Shown: positions 22,390 through 31,254, counted from the first letter of the stretch. The stretch is 64,000 nucleotides of DNA from DASUPK01 sp963800285 (GCA_963800285.1 CAWDAL010000005.1:97434-161433), one strand, 5' to 3'. Numbers and translations are program-made. Notes: generated from the sequence alone by a model not told the origin.

Positions 22390-24801
22390 TCAGCGAATGG
22401 AGGGCATCGGCTGCTCGAGCAGGGCCTCGACGTGCGAGACCGGCACCGGCTCCGAGAAGTGGAAGCCCTGGGCGAAGCCGCAGCCGAGCGCGCTCGCCAT
22501 CTGCACCTGCTCTTCGGTCTCCACGCCCTCGGCGACCACGCCGATGCCGATGGTGTCGGCCATCTCGTTGACCGCGCGTACGATCGCGGCGTCGTGCGAG
22601 CCCTCGGTGAGGTTCTCCACGAAGCTGCGATCGAGCTTGATCATCGAGAGCGGCAGGCGCTTCAGGTAGCCGAGCGAGGAGAAGCCGACCCCGAAGTCGT
22701 CCAGGACGAGACGGACGCCGAGACCCTTCAGCGACTCGAGGGTGCGCTCGACGAAGGCGGTGTCGTCAAGGAGGGTCGTTTCGGTCAGCTCCAGCCAGAG
22801 GCTCGATGGGTCGATCCGGTTCGCCCGCACCGATCCCTCGATGTGGGAGAGGAGATCCGGGTCGGCGATCTGCCGCGCGGAGAGGTTGACCGCGACCGAG
22901 ACCGGCGCGGAGTCCGGGTGCAGCTCCTGCCAGGTCGCCGCCTGGCGGCAGGCCTGCTCGATCACCGAGCGCCCGATCGGCACGATCAGGCGGGACTCCT
23001 CCGCGACCGGGATGAAGCCGAGGGGGCCGATCAGCCCGCGCGCGGGATGGTTCCAGCGCAGCAGCGCCTCCAGGGCGACGATCGAGCCGTCGCTGAGCTT
23101 GATCACGGGCTGGTAGTGGAGCTCGAGCTCCTGGCGCTGGATCGCGCGCCGCAGGTCGTTCTCGATCTGCATGTGCTCGATCACGCGGGAGCGCATGACC
23201 TCGTCGAAGATCTCGTAGCCGCCGCGGCCGCGCTCCTTGGCGCGGTAGAGGGCGGAGTCGGCGTCGCGGATCACGGCCTCGGGCGCCTCGTGGCCGTCGC
23301 CGATGGCGATGCCGACGCTGGCGCTGACGAAGTGCTCGCGCTCGCGCAGGACGAACGGGCGGGCCAGTGCCTCCGCGATGCGCTCGGCGATCCGGGTCGC
23401 GCCGCGCTCATTGCCGATGTCCTCCGCGAGGACGGCGAACTCGTCGCCGCCGAACCGCGCCACGGTGTCACCCGGGCGCAATGCCTGCTCGATCCGCGGG
23501 GCGACCGCCCCGAGCAGCTCGTCGCCGGCGGCGTGCCCGAGGCTGTCATTGACGACCTTGAACTGGTCGAGGTCGAGGAAGAGGACCGCCATCGAGGTCC
23601 GGCGCCGGGCGGCGACCGAGAGGGCGTGCTGCAGCCGGTCGAGGAAGAGGTTGCGGTTCGGCAGGCCGGTGAGCGGGTCGTGGAGCGCCTCGTGCTGGGT
23701 CCGTTCCTCGGTGCGGCGCCGCTCGATTGCGTTGGCGAGGACGTTCGCGATCGCCTGCATGAAGGAGACGTCGTCCTGGCTGAACTTGCGAGCGATGCGG
23801 GATCCGACCCCGAGCACGCCGTAGGGGTCTCCCTTCGCGCGAATCAGGACGATTGCGGCGCTGCGCATCCCCGCGTCCGCCTGCAGCTTCGACTCCCGGA
23901 AGCGATTCTCCGTTCGCCAGTCGTCGACAACGATCGGCAGGCCGGTGGCGAGCGCGTATCCGGATTGGGACTGGTGTCCCGTCGGCACCCGCACCTTGCC
24001 GACGTCCCCCTCGGGGAGCCCGACGCCCGAGATCAGCAGCAGCTCATCACCGCCGGGCAGCAGCTTGAGGACGCCCCCGATGTCGAGGTCGAGCACCCGT
24101 TTCATCAGGGCCGTCGCCTCATCGGTGAGCGCGTCGATGTCCGTCCCCTCCAGGGCGAGCTGCCCGAACTGCGCCACCGCCGTCTGCTGGCGGGTCAGCT
24201 GGCGACTCGTCTCCTCGCTGCGGGCTCGCGCCGCGGCCGTCTCGCTGAGCGCGTTGCGCTGCCTCGCCAGGTTGTGAGCCTCCCAGGTGCCCATCAGGCC
24301 GACGCAGACCATCGCGAACAGGCCGAAGCCGCCGAGCGGCAGGCCGCCTCCGACGGCGAACGCGAGGACGAAGAGGGCCGTCAGGTCCATGAACCCAACC
24401 GCCGCGATCGCGCGGGGCGTGTAGGAGAGTGAGGCGAACAGGAAGGGGAGGACCAGCAGCAGGATGAACGGGCTGGTCGATCCCCCGTCCAGCCCGGCGA
24501 TCGTCGCGATCAGGAGGATGTCCGCGAACGACCAGGCGACGAAGAAGAGGTCGGAGTACCGGCTGCGGACGATTCGCTCGCCGGGCAGCGCCAGGATCAG
24601 GGGGACGCTGAGGAGCCCGACGACGCTCGCGGCGACGATCAGATCTCGATGGGGCCCGCTCCAGGTGTGCAGCGCGTAGGCGCCCGCGCCGAGGCAGACG
24701 ATGACCGAGAGCCAGAGACCGACTCCGATCGAGTCGAGCCGGCTCCGGATTTCCTGCTCAGCGACGTCGCCGGCCTCCGCCGGCGCTTTCTCCCACATCA
24801 C
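22390..24801 (-). CDS. Membrane-anchored GAF-GGDEF-EAL cyclic di-GMP enzyme
   Basis: 803 aa. About six transmembrane helices in residues 25-185, a short coiled segment, GAF domain at about 225-365, GGDEF at about 375-535 and EAL at about 550-795. The cyclase site is intact (FGGDEFAVLA) with an RPGD inhibitory I-site five residues upstream. The phosphodiesterase site is also intact (EALLRW, NLSARQ, ELTETTLL, DDFGVGFSS, KLDRSFV, EGVET). So it could both make and degrade c-di-GMP, gated by the GAF domain and membrane sensor. Confidence 0.92.
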   Translation of the reverse strand: MMWEKAPAEAGDVAEQEIRSRLDSIGVGLWLSVIVCLGAGAYALHTWSGPHRDLIVAASVVGLLSVPLILALPGERIVRSRYSDLFFVAWSFADILLIATIAGLDGGSTSPFILLLVLPFLFASLSYTPRAIAAVGFMDLTALFVLAFAVGGGLPLGGFGLFAMVCVGLMGTWEAHNLARQRNALSETAAARARSEETSRQLTRQQTAVAQFGQLALEGTDIDALTDEATALMKRVLDLDIGGVLKLLPGGDELLLISGVGLPEGDVGKVRVPTGHQSQSGYALATGLPIVVDDWRTENRFRESKLQADAGMRSAAIVLIRAKGDPYGVLGVGSRIARKFSQDDVSFMQAIANVLANAIERRRTEERTQHEALHDPLTGLPNRNLFLDRLQHALSVAARRRTSMAVLFLDLDQFKVVNDSLGHAAGDELLGAVAPRIEQALRPGDTVARFGGDEFAVLAEDIGNERGATRIAERIAEALARPFVLREREHFVSASVGIAIGDGHEAPEAVIRDADSALYRAKERGRGGYEIFDEVMRSRVIEHMQIENDLRRAIQRQELELHYQPVIKLSDGSIVALEALLRWNHPARGLIGPLGFIPVAEESRLIVPIGRSVIEQACRQAATWQELHPDSAPVSVAVNLSARQIADPDLLSHIEGSVRANRIDPSSLWLELTETTLLDDTAFVERTLESLKGLGVRLVLDDFGVGFSSLGYLKRLPLSMIKLDRSFVENLTEGSHDAAIVRAVNEMADTIGIGVVAEGVETEEQVQMASALGCGFAQGFHFSEPVPVSHVEALLEQPMPSIR

Positions 24802-24893
24802 GCTGGAAGTTCCCTTCGCGATGGCTCCGATAGCTTCCCCGGGCTACCGCGCGGCGTCATCCGCACTACTGGGGAAATACTGAGGGCCAGCAA

Positions 24894-25355
24894 ATGTACG
24901 ACCAGCACGACGTCGAGACGCTCGAGCGTCAATTCAACGCGGCGATGGAGGAGGCCGACACCGGCACTGCGCTGGATGCGGTGAGGCGCATATATGACGA
25001 ATTCGACCGTGGCGGCGCCGGACTTGAGGCTCTGCTGCATCCGGACTTCCAGATCCGCATGGAAACCGTCTTCATAGACGGCAAGACCTACAAGGGAGTG
25101 CGCGGCTTCAAGAACTGGCGCAGCGACATGGAGGAGCTCTTCGAGGCCGACGCGTTCAAGCCCGAGGGCCTGCGCGCCGCCGCCGACGGCCGCTGGGTCG
25201 TCCTCGGCCGCCTCCAGATCACCGAGAAGGAGAGCGGCGACGAGCTCGACGTCCCGCTCGCCCACGTCCTGGAGCAGCGCGACCGCAAGGTCGCGAGCGT
25301 CACGGCCTACTCGGAGATCTCGGCGGCGCTGGAGTCGGTGGATCTGCCCGTGTAG
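24894..25355 (+). CDS. SnoaL/NTF2-like protein
   Basis: 153 aa alpha+beta cone fold pattern: helical N-terminus, then LEALLHPDFQIRMETVF near residue 45, YKGVRGFKNWRSDMEELF near 66, and strands ending in RKVASVTAYSEISAAL. The family includes isomerases, cyclases and many ligand-binding proteins; no catalytic assignment possible. Divergent from the GGDEF-EAL gene. Its stop codon is followed directly by repeat copy B. Confidence 0.7.
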   Translation: MYDQHDVETLERQFNAAMEEADTGTALDAVRRIYDEFDRGGAGLEALLHPDFQIRMETVFIDGKTYKGVRGFKNWRSDMEELFEADAFKPEGLRAAADGRWVVLGRLQITEKESGDELDVPLAHVLEQRDRKVASVTAYSEISAALESVDLPV

Positions 25356-25452
25356 CGGCCACCAGGCCGCTCCACTTTGGAGCGAAGGCCGAAGGCCGGA
25401 GCGACTTATGTGGGGCGGCCGCTTGTGGCCGCGATCTTATGGCGAAGCCGTC
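25356..25452. repeat. Dispersed two-hairpin intergenic repeat, copy B
   Basis: About 97 bp starting right after a stop codon. Internal hairpins GCTCC-acttt-GGAGC and GCGGCC-gcttgt-GGCCGC. Aligns with 7151-7245 throughout and with 2505-2541 in its second half. Confidence 0.6.
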
Positions 25453-25465
25453 CCGAGAATACGAA

Positions 25466-25488
25466 CGGGCCCCGCTCAGAGGGGCCCG
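25466..25488. terminator. 8-bp GC stem hairpin
   Basis: CGGGCCCC-gctcaga-GGGGCCCG between the convergent SnoaL-like and exported-protein genes; no U-tract on either strand, probably a bidirectional terminator. Confidence 0.6.
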
Positions 25489-25552
25489 CTCGCTGGGGGG
25501 ATCTATGGAGGCGTCAGGGTGACGCCGTGTTGTGTGTTCGGACGAGTCTTGG

Positions 25553-26092
25553 TCAGGAGCTCGAGCCGCTCGAGCTGGTGCCCGAGTCGTTGCTCTGGTT
25601 CTGGTTCTGTCCCTGCTCCTTGCCCGGCGCCGGCGCGCCCGGAGGCGGACCGCACTTGAACCTGGCGATGCCGGGAGGTCCGGCGTGCTGCATGTCGGTC
25701 GGGAGCTTGTCCTTGCAGGCCTCATAGGCCTTCTGGATCTTCTCCCGGTCGGCCGCGCTCGGCGGCTTCGGCGGATTGCTGCGGTCAATCTTGCCCGGAT
25801 CCGGAGGCGCCGGGGCGCCGTTGTCCTCCATGCACTTCCGGAAGTCCTCCATCTTCTGCCTGTCGGCGGCAGAGAGGTTGGGACCGCGGAACGTCATCAC
25901 TCCGACGCCGCCGCGCGGCCCCGGCGCCGAGAAGGTCGCCGAGCCGCTTCCCTTGCTCGCATTGCCGCTGCCGCTGTCCGCCATCGAGACGGCGGCCACG
26001 CCAACCGCCGTGATCGCGGCCGCCAGCAGGGACAGTCCGAGGGGTCCGAGCCTGATGGTCAGCCCTCTCTTCCTCTTCTCCTTCATATCCAC
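25553..26092 (-). CDS. Exported Pro/Gly-rich protein with a duplicated Cys-containing motif
   Basis: 179 aa with an N-terminal signal/anchor (GPLGLSLLAAAITAVGVAAV). Two related segments follow: SAADRQKMEDFRKCMEDNG and SAADREKIQKAYEACKDKLP, each with one central cysteine, a pattern familiar from actinobacterial exported proteins with CM-x-x-(H/N)G and AxEACxxxLP motifs. The C-terminus is low-complexity Gln/Asn/Ser. AGGAG ribosome site 8 nt before the ATG. Function unknown; the pair of cysteines may form a disulfide or bind metal. Confidence 0.6.
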   Translation of the reverse strand: MDMKEKRKRGLTIRLGPLGLSLLAAAITAVGVAAVSMADSGSGNASKGSGSATFSAPGPRGGVGVMTFRGPNLSAADRQKMEDFRKCMEDNGAPAPPDPGKIDRSNPPKPPSAADREKIQKAYEACKDKLPTDMQHAGPPGIARFKCGPPPGAPAPGKEQGQNQNQSNDSGTSSSGSSS

Positions 26093-26170
26093 TCCTGTCC
26101 GTCGCTTCCCGGATCAACCGGGCTCGGGGACCATCAAGCCAGCCGGGTATGAGAGGAGGCTGAGACCGGG

Positions 26171-27094
26171 CTAAGAAGCGGCTTGAGCTTCGGCGCCCGA
26201 GGCACGGGCGGAGCCGATCGCCTTGGCCGCCTGGCGCTCCGGCGCGATCCGGATCACGTTCCAGGCGAGGCCGACCCGCTCCATCCCGGCGATCAAGAGG
26301 GCCGAGGGGTCGAGCTCCCAGCGGCGCAGGCCATGCACCGCGGAGCGGGGGAAGGCGTGGTGGTTGTGGTGCCAGGACTCGCCGAGCGAGGGAAGGGCGA
26401 GCCAGAAGACGTTCGTTGACCGGTCGTCCACCTCGAAGCGGCGCGATCCCAGGAAGTGGCAGATCGAGTTGACGCTCCAGGTCACGTGGTGGACGAAGAA
26501 GACGCGGACCAGGCCGCCCCAGAGCAGTCCGGTCGCGGCCCCGAGCAGGGTGCCGGTGAGCAGATAGCCGGCCACCGCGGGAATGGCGAGGCCGAGCATG
26601 ACCAGCGACACGAACCGCCGGTTGATCAGCCGCATGCCCGGGTCCTCGTAGAGGTCGGGGGCGTAGCGCTTCCACTCGGCGCGGCCGTGCTCGGAGAGCA
26701 GCCAGCCCATGTGGGCGTGCCAGAGGCCGCGCAGCACCCCGATCACGCCGTCGCCGTGCCCGACGTGGGGGCTGTGCGGGTCGCCCTCGACGTCGGTGTG
26801 CGCGTGATGCTTGCGGTGGTCGGCGACCCAGGCGATCACCGGGCCCTGCACGGCCATCGAGCCGAAGGCCGCGAAGGCGTACTCGGTCGGCTTGTGGGTC
26901 CGGAAGGAGCGGTGGGTGAGCATGCGGTGAAAGCCGACCGTGATCCCGCCCGCCGTGGCGAAGTACATGACCGCCAGCAGCGCCAGGTCGTGCCAGCTCA
27001 CCAGGCTGCCCCAGAGCAGGACGATCGCCGCGACGGTGGCGGCGAAGGGCACCACCATGGCGCCGAGGTTGACGATCTTGCTGACACGCGTCAC
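26171..27094 (-). CDS. Acyl-CoA/acyl-lipid Delta9-type fatty acid desaturase
   Basis: 307 aa membrane di-iron desaturase. Three histidine boxes: HRMLTH near residue 55, HRKHHAH near 92 and WHHNHHAFP near 230, with a further VHHVTWSVNS. Hydrophobic segments flank the boxes. Introduces a double bond into acyl chains to adjust membrane fluidity. Start revised to GTG 27094, because TACGCT lies exactly 6 nt upstream (leaderless pattern); a longer frame reaches 27121. Divergent PucR-type regulator and a perfect inverted repeat upstream imply regulation. Confidence 0.88.
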   Translation of the reverse strand: MTRVSKIVNLGAMVVPFAATVAAIVLLWGSLVSWHDLALLAVMYFATAGGITVGFHRMLTHRSFRTHKPTEYAFAAFGSMAVQGPVIAWVADHRKHHAHTDVEGDPHSPHVGHGDGVIGVLRGLWHAHMGWLLSEHGRAEWKRYAPDLYEDPGMRLINRRFVSLVMLGLAIPAVAGYLLTGTLLGAATGLLWGGLVRVFFVHHVTWSVNSICHFLGSRRFEVDDRSTNVFWLALPSLGESWHHNHHAFPRSAVHGLRRWELDPSALLIAGMERVGLAWNVIRIAPERQAAKAIGSARASGAEAQAAS

Positions 27095-27100
27095 GAGATC

Positions 27101-27106
27101 AGCGTA
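27101..27106 (-). promoter_or_regulatory. TACGCT -10-like hexamer, leaderless start
   Basis: On the minus strand TACGCT ends 6 nt before the GTG at 27094; decides the desaturase start. Confidence 0.45.
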
Positions 27107-27122
27107 GGCAGGACGACACACA

Positions 27123-27148
27123 AAGAGTTAGCCTGAAACCCAACTCTT
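27123..27148. promoter_or_regulatory. Operator-like inverted repeat between desaturase and PucR regulator
   Basis: Perfect AAGAGTT-N12-AACTCTT in the divergent intergenic region. A second perfect repeat, TTGTCA-N6-TGACAA, spans the PucR start codon at 27160-27177. Confidence 0.55.
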
Positions 27149-27170
27149 CCACCGTTTTCTTGTCAATCAA

Positions 27171-28361
27171 ATGACAAAAACAGCCCCGACCGAGCCCTGG
27201 CACGCGCTCTCGCCCGCCCTCGCCGACGCGATCGAGCCCGAGCTGCCCGCCGCGACCGAGGAGATCCTCGAGACGATCGGCAGGGAGGTGCCCGAATACG
27301 CCCGCCCGTTGGAGGGCGCCTTCGGCGTGGCGATCCGCACCGGCGTGACCGAGGCGCTGCGCCAGTTCGTGGAGCTGATTCGCGATCCGGCGGGCGGGCG
27401 CGAGCCCGGACGCGACGTATATGTGGGGCTCGGCCGGGCCGAGCACCGCGAGGGGCGGACGCTGGATGCGCTCCAGTCCGCCTACCGGGTGGGCGCGCGG
27501 GTCGCCTGGCGCCGGGTCTCCGCCGCCGCGCGGCGCAGGGGCGCGGATCCGGAGGAGCTCGGCCTGCTCGCCGAGGCGATCTTCGCCTACATCGACGAGC
27601 TCTCGGCGGACTCGGTCGAGGGGTACGCGCAGGCCCAGCGCGAGCAGGAGGGCGAGCGCCAGCGCCGCCGCCGCGAGCTCCTCGAGTTGCTGCTCCGCGA
27701 TCCCCAGCCGCCCGACGCGGAGATCCGTTCGGCGGCTCAGGCCGCGGGCTGGAGGCTGGCCCGAAGCGCCGCGCCGCTCGCCGTCGCGGAGGAGGACCTG
27801 GCGCGGGTGGGCCGCCGCCTCTCGGCGGACGCGCTGGTCGCGAGCGTGGGCGGAATCGGCTGCGCGCTCGTGTCCTCACCGCGCACCTCGGAGCTGAGGC
27901 AGGCGACGCACGACATCAGAGCGGCGATCGGACCCACCGTCCCGCGCGCGGAGCTCGTCGGCGCCTGGTCGATTGCAGTGGTGGCCCTCCGCGCCGTCGA
28001 GGCGGGGGCGATCGAGGCCGACGGCCCGCTCTACGCCGAGGAGCATCTGGCCGCTCTACTTCTCTTCGATTCCGGCGGCCTCGCCGAGCGCCTGAGGGCG
28101 AAGCGGCTCGCGCCGCTCGACGATCTCACGCCGGCCGGGAGAGCCCGAATGGAGGAGACGGCCCTCGCCTACGTCCAGCACGGCGGCAACGCGGCCGCGA
28201 TGGCCCGCGCGCTCCACCTCCACCCGCAGACGATCCGCTACCGGCTCGGCCGGCTGCGCGAGCTCTTCGGCGATGAGCTGGCCGACCCGGACGCCCGCTT
28301 CGAGCTCGAGCTGGCGCTCAGATCGGTTCGGTCTGGTCGATCTCCGGCAGCTCGAGGCTGA
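27171..28361 (+). CDS. PucR family transcriptional regulator
   Basis: 396 aa. N-terminal RsbR-like helical region (residues about 10-160, with RTLDALQSAYRVGARVAW), a central GGDEF-like/CdaR domain and C-terminal PucR HTH (AAAMARALHLHPQTIRYRLG near residue 350). Divergent from the desaturase with operator-like repeats between, so it probably controls desaturase expression, as PucR-type regulators beside desaturases do elsewhere. Its last 44 bp overlap the convergent histidine kinase gene. Confidence 0.85.
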   Translation: MTKTAPTEPWHALSPALADAIEPELPAATEEILETIGREVPEYARPLEGAFGVAIRTGVTEALRQFVELIRDPAGGREPGRDVYVGLGRAEHREGRTLDALQSAYRVGARVAWRRVSAAARRRGADPEELGLLAEAIFAYIDELSADSVEGYAQAQREQEGERQRRRRELLELLLRDPQPPDAEIRSAAQAAGWRLARSAAPLAVAEEDLARVGRRLSADALVASVGGIGCALVSSPRTSELRQATHDIRAAIGPTVPRAELVGAWSIAVVALRAVEAGAIEADGPLYAEEHLAALLLFDSGGLAERLRAKRLAPLDDLTPAGRARMEETALAYVQHGGNAAAMARALHLHPQTIRYRLGRLRELFGDELADPDARFELELALRSVRSGRSPAARG

Positions 28362-29826
28362 CCACCGCGCCGCCGTCCTCCGCGTTGGAGGCTCGCGCGC
28401 TGCCGTCGTGCTCGTCGGCGACCCGCTGCACGATCGCCAGGCCGAGGCCGGAGCCGGGCTTGCCGCGGGCCTCGTCCGCGCGCCAGAAGCGGTCGAAGAC
28501 CTTGTCGAGGTCGCCGGCGGGGAAGCCCGGGCCATGGTCGCGAACCGTGACGCGGCCACCGTCGACCCTCACCTCGATCTCCCCGCCGGGCGGGCTCCAC
28601 TTGCAGGCGTTGTCGAGCATGTTCGAGATCGCGCGGCCGAGCCGCTGGGCGTCGGCATGGACCAGTGAGGGGTGGAGGTCCTCGGCGAACCGCATGTCGC
28701 GGGCGCGGCGCTGCGCCCGCTCGATCGCGTCGCGGGTGAGCTCTTCGAGGGCGACGTCCTGCCGGGCGATCGCGTCCTGGCCCGGCGCCCGCGCCAGCTC
28801 CACGACGTCCCCGACCAGCTCGCTCATCTCCTCCAGCTCCTGCGTGATATCCGCAAGCAGGCGCTTGCGCTCCTCGGGGTCGAGGTTCTCGGTGCGCCCC
28901 AGCGTCTCGATGTTGGTGCGCAGCGTGGCGAGCGGCGTGCGCAGCTCATGTGAGGCGTCGGCGACCAGTCGGCGCTGGGCCGCCTCGGAGCGCTCGAGCG
29001 CGGCGAGCATCTCGTTGAAGCTGGCTGCGAGCCGGCCGAGCTCGTCGTCGCCGCGGACCTCGATCCGGTGGGTGAGGTCGTGGGTGCGGGCGACCTCCTC
29101 GGCGGCGTCGGAGACGTCGCCGGCCGGGGCCAGCGCGGTTCGCGCCACCACCGGGCCGAGCGCCGCCGCCAGCGCGATGCCGCCGGCGCTCACTGCGGCC
29201 AGGATGATGATCAGCGTGTTGAGGGTGTGATCGGTCTCCTCGAGCGAGCGGGCCACCTGGATCGCGCCGCCCTCCGGCAGCGGCTGGGTCAACACGCGGA
29301 ACGAGGTGCCGTGCGAGTCCACGTCGCTGAACTGGGCGGCGCCTCCGTCGATCGCGAGCGTCCGCTCGGTGCTCGACACCGGGATCTGGAAGCTCGAGCC
29401 GACATCCGTGATGGGCGCGCCATCGGGCCCGATCAGCTGGGCCAGGGACGGGGGTGCGCCCGGTCCCGGGGTCGGGACCGCCCGTTGCAGGAAGACCCGG
29501 TTGCCGGCCTCGGGCCTCTTCTTGGCGGCCTTCTTCCCCTTGGCCGTCGGCTGGGGACCGGGCGGGAACGGCGGAGGCTTGCCGTTCTGGGAGAGGGCGG
29601 GCCCCTGTCCGGTGCCGATCGTCACCTGTCCCTGGGCCGAGCCCGCGATCAGCGGCGCCACCTGCTGCGCCCTCTGGGTGACCACGTCGGCCTGGTGGCG
29701 CAGGTCGTTGTCGATGTCGCCGCGCAGCCGGTCACGGACGAGGACGTAGACGAGCGCCGAGGCGAGCAGCACCGTGACCGCGACCGCCACTGCCGAGAGC
29801 AGCGCGAGCCGGCGCCGCAGGGTCAT
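28318..29826 (-). CDS. Sensor histidine kinase (OmpR-partner type)
   Basis: 502 aa. Transmembrane helix near residues 8-30, an extracytoplasmic domain with a Pro/Lys-rich low-complexity insert (PPPFPPGPQPTAKGKKAAKK), second helix near 205-230, HAMP, HisKA with SHELRTPLATLRTN (phospho-His), and HATPase with N-box NMLDNACKWSPPG, G1 DHGPGFP and G2 GSGLGLAIV. Overlaps the response regulator gene by 4 bp. Similar in layout to MprB-type envelope-stress sensors. Signal unknown. Confidence 0.92.
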   Translation of the reverse strand: MTLRRRLALLSAVAVAVTVLLASALVYVLVRDRLRGDIDNDLRHQADVVTQRAQQVAPLIAGSAQGQVTIGTGQGPALSQNGKPPPFPPGPQPTAKGKKAAKKRPEAGNRVFLQRAVPTPGPGAPPSLAQLIGPDGAPITDVGSSFQIPVSSTERTLAIDGGAAQFSDVDSHGTSFRVLTQPLPEGGAIQVARSLEETDHTLNTLIIILAAVSAGGIALAAALGPVVARTALAPAGDVSDAAEEVARTHDLTHRIEVRGDDELGRLAASFNEMLAALERSEAAQRRLVADASHELRTPLATLRTNIETLGRTENLDPEERKRLLADITQELEEMSELVGDVVELARAPGQDAIARQDVALEELTRDAIERAQRRARDMRFAEDLHPSLVHADAQRLGRAISNMLDNACKWSPPGGEIEVRVDGGRVTVRDHGPGFPAGDLDKVFDRFWRADEARGKPGSGLGLAIVQRVADEHDGSARASNAEDGGAVVSLELPEIDQTEPI

Positions 29827-30497
29827 TTCTCGCGCAGCGAGTACCCGACCCCGCGCACCGTCTGGATCAGCCGCGGCTCGCCGCCCTCCTCCGTCTTGCG
29901 GCGCAGGTAGCCGACGTAGACCTCGAGCGAGTTCGAGCGCGGCCCGAAGTCGTAGCCCCAGACCGCCTCGAAGAGCTGGGAGCGGGTGAGCACCAGGCGC
30001 GGGTTGCGCAGCAGGTGCTCGAGCAGGGCGAACTCGGTCTTGGTCAGCTCGATTGGCCGCTCGCCGCGCTTCACCTCGCGCGTGGCGGGGTCCAGCGTCA
30101 GGTCCGCGTAGCTCAGCTCTTCGGCGGGCTCGCCGTTCGTACGGCGCAGCAGCGCCCGCAGCCGGGCGAGCAGCTCCTCGAGGGCGAACGGCTTGACCAC
30201 GTAGTCGTCGGCGCCCGCGTCGAGGCCGTCGACCCGGTCCTGGACGGCGTCCCGGGCGGTCAGCATCAGGACCGGGGTGCGGTCGCCTCGAGCGCGCAGC
30301 TCCCGGCAGACCTCGAGCCCGTCGCGCTTCGGCATCAGGACGTCGAGGACGATCGCGTCCAGCGGCGAGCCCGAGCCGACCGATCCGAGCGCCTCCTCGC
30401 CGTCGGCTGCGAGCTCCACGTCGTAGCCCTCCAGCTTCAGCGCCCGCTCGAGGGCACGCCGGAGCTGGGGCTCGTCGTCTACGACCAGTACGCGCAC
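29823..30497 (-). CDS. OmpR/PhoB-type response regulator
   Basis: 224 aa. Receiver domain starts VRVLVVDDEPQLRRAL (acidic pair), phospho-Asp in AIVLDVLMPKRDG near residue 51, conserved Thr/Lys in MLTARDA and VVKPFALEEL. Winged-helix domain at residues about 130-220 (RSQLFEAVWGYDFGPRSNSL, VRGVGYSLRE). Pairs with the kinase directly downstream. Start taken as GTG 30497, where the receiver fold begins; the longer frame upstream reads low-quality sequence. Confidence 0.93.
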   Translation of the reverse strand: MRVLVVDDEPQLRRALERALKLEGYDVELAADGEEALGSVGSGSPLDAIVLDVLMPKRDGLEVCRELRARGDRTPVLMLTARDAVQDRVDGLDAGADDYVVKPFALEELLARLRALLRRTNGEPAEELSYADLTLDPATREVKRGERPIELTKTEFALLEHLLRNPRLVLTRSQLFEAVWGYDFGPRSNSLEVYVGYLRRKTEEGGEPRLIQTVRGVGYSLREK

Positions 30498-30537
30498 GGG
30501 CCCATGCTGGCGGGATCGCCTGAGAAATGTCTGAGAG

Positions 30538-31254
30538 CTACTTCGCGCAGGCCTGGATCTTCGAGACGTCGGTGCCCGCGGCCTGCACGCACTGGGCGAT
30601 CTCGGCGGGCGTTTTGCCGCTCGGCGTGGTGACACCGCCCTCCGAGGCGGAGGTGTTGGTGGCCGAGCTGCCGGAGGTGCCAGAGCCCGAGCCCGATCCC
30701 GACCCCGCGATGTCGCCCAGGGGCGAGGTCACGCTCGAGCCGTCGGGCTCGGCGTTGTAGACGAGGCCCGTGCGGCCGCCACCCTCGGCGTTGATCGTCC
30801 ACTTGAGCCGGCCGTCGACGGCGCTCTTCTCGAGCATCATCACGGTCACCTTCAGGTCGCTCACTCCGGACTGCTGCTTCACGCCGGAGACGATCTTGTC
30901 GACCGCCGCGGGATCGATCTCGGAGAAGGGAAAGTCCTGGCCTTCGAGCGAGCCCGGGCCGATCACATCGACCTGCTCGTCGTGCAGGTCGCCGCCGGTG
31001 TAGACGAAGCCGGTCGCCTGCTCGCCGCTGCGGAGCTTGAAGTCGGCGCCGCCCTCGGTGATCTGGACCTGGAGCGCCTGCGCGTTCTCGCCCGCCTTCT
31101 CCTTGACCGCGTCGTAGGCCTTCTGGAAGCCGGCGGTGGTGAAGAGGTCCGAGTTGCCGTTGGTCGAGACGTTGCCTCCGCCGCTGCTGCCGCAGGCGGC
31201 GAGCGCGAGCGCGCTCAGCGCAGCGCCGATGGCCAGTCCCCACTTTGCCTTCAC
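30538..31254 (-). CDS. Lipoprotein, LppX/LprG-like fold candidate
   Basis: 238 aa with signal peptide and lipobox ALAACGSSG near residue 20, so membrane-anchored on the outside. The mature domain (residues about 35-190) has alternating strands (ADFKLRSGEQATGFVYTGGD, DLKVTVMMLEKS) reminiscent of LppX/LolA-like barrels; the tail is Gly/Ser/Thr-rich then ends with a cysteine-containing helix. GTG 31254 is preferred because AGGAGG sits 5-6 nt upstream; the longer frame starting 31272 simply translates that ribosome site. Adjacent to the two-component system, a possible regulon member. Confidence 0.6.
   Translation of the reverse strand: MKAKWGLAIGAALSALALAACGSSGGGNVSTNGNSDLFTTAGFQKAYDAVKEKAGENAQALQVQITEGGADFKLRSGEQATGFVYTGGDLHDEQVDVIGPGSLEGQDFPFSEIDPAAVDKIVSGVKQQSGVSDLKVTVMMLEKSAVDGRLKWTINAEGGGRTGLVYNAEPDGSSVTSPLGDIAGSGSGSGSGTSGSSATNTSASEGGVTTPSGKTPAEIAQCVQAAGTDVSKIQACAK

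Noticed and set aside
19767..25300. Long opposite-strand ORFs over the DUF294 and GGDEF-EAL genes (e.g. 22324-24432 plus strand, 702 codons)
   Set aside because: High-G+C shadow frames: His/Arg/Glu/Asp-rich low-complexity translations with no motifs, while the other strand encodes intact multi-domain proteins.
28318..28361. Misannotated end of PucR or histidine kinase because the genes overlap
   Set aside because: Both proteins keep conserved residues almost to the overlap; a 44-bp convergent overlap also occurs at 32433-32476, so it is tolerated here.
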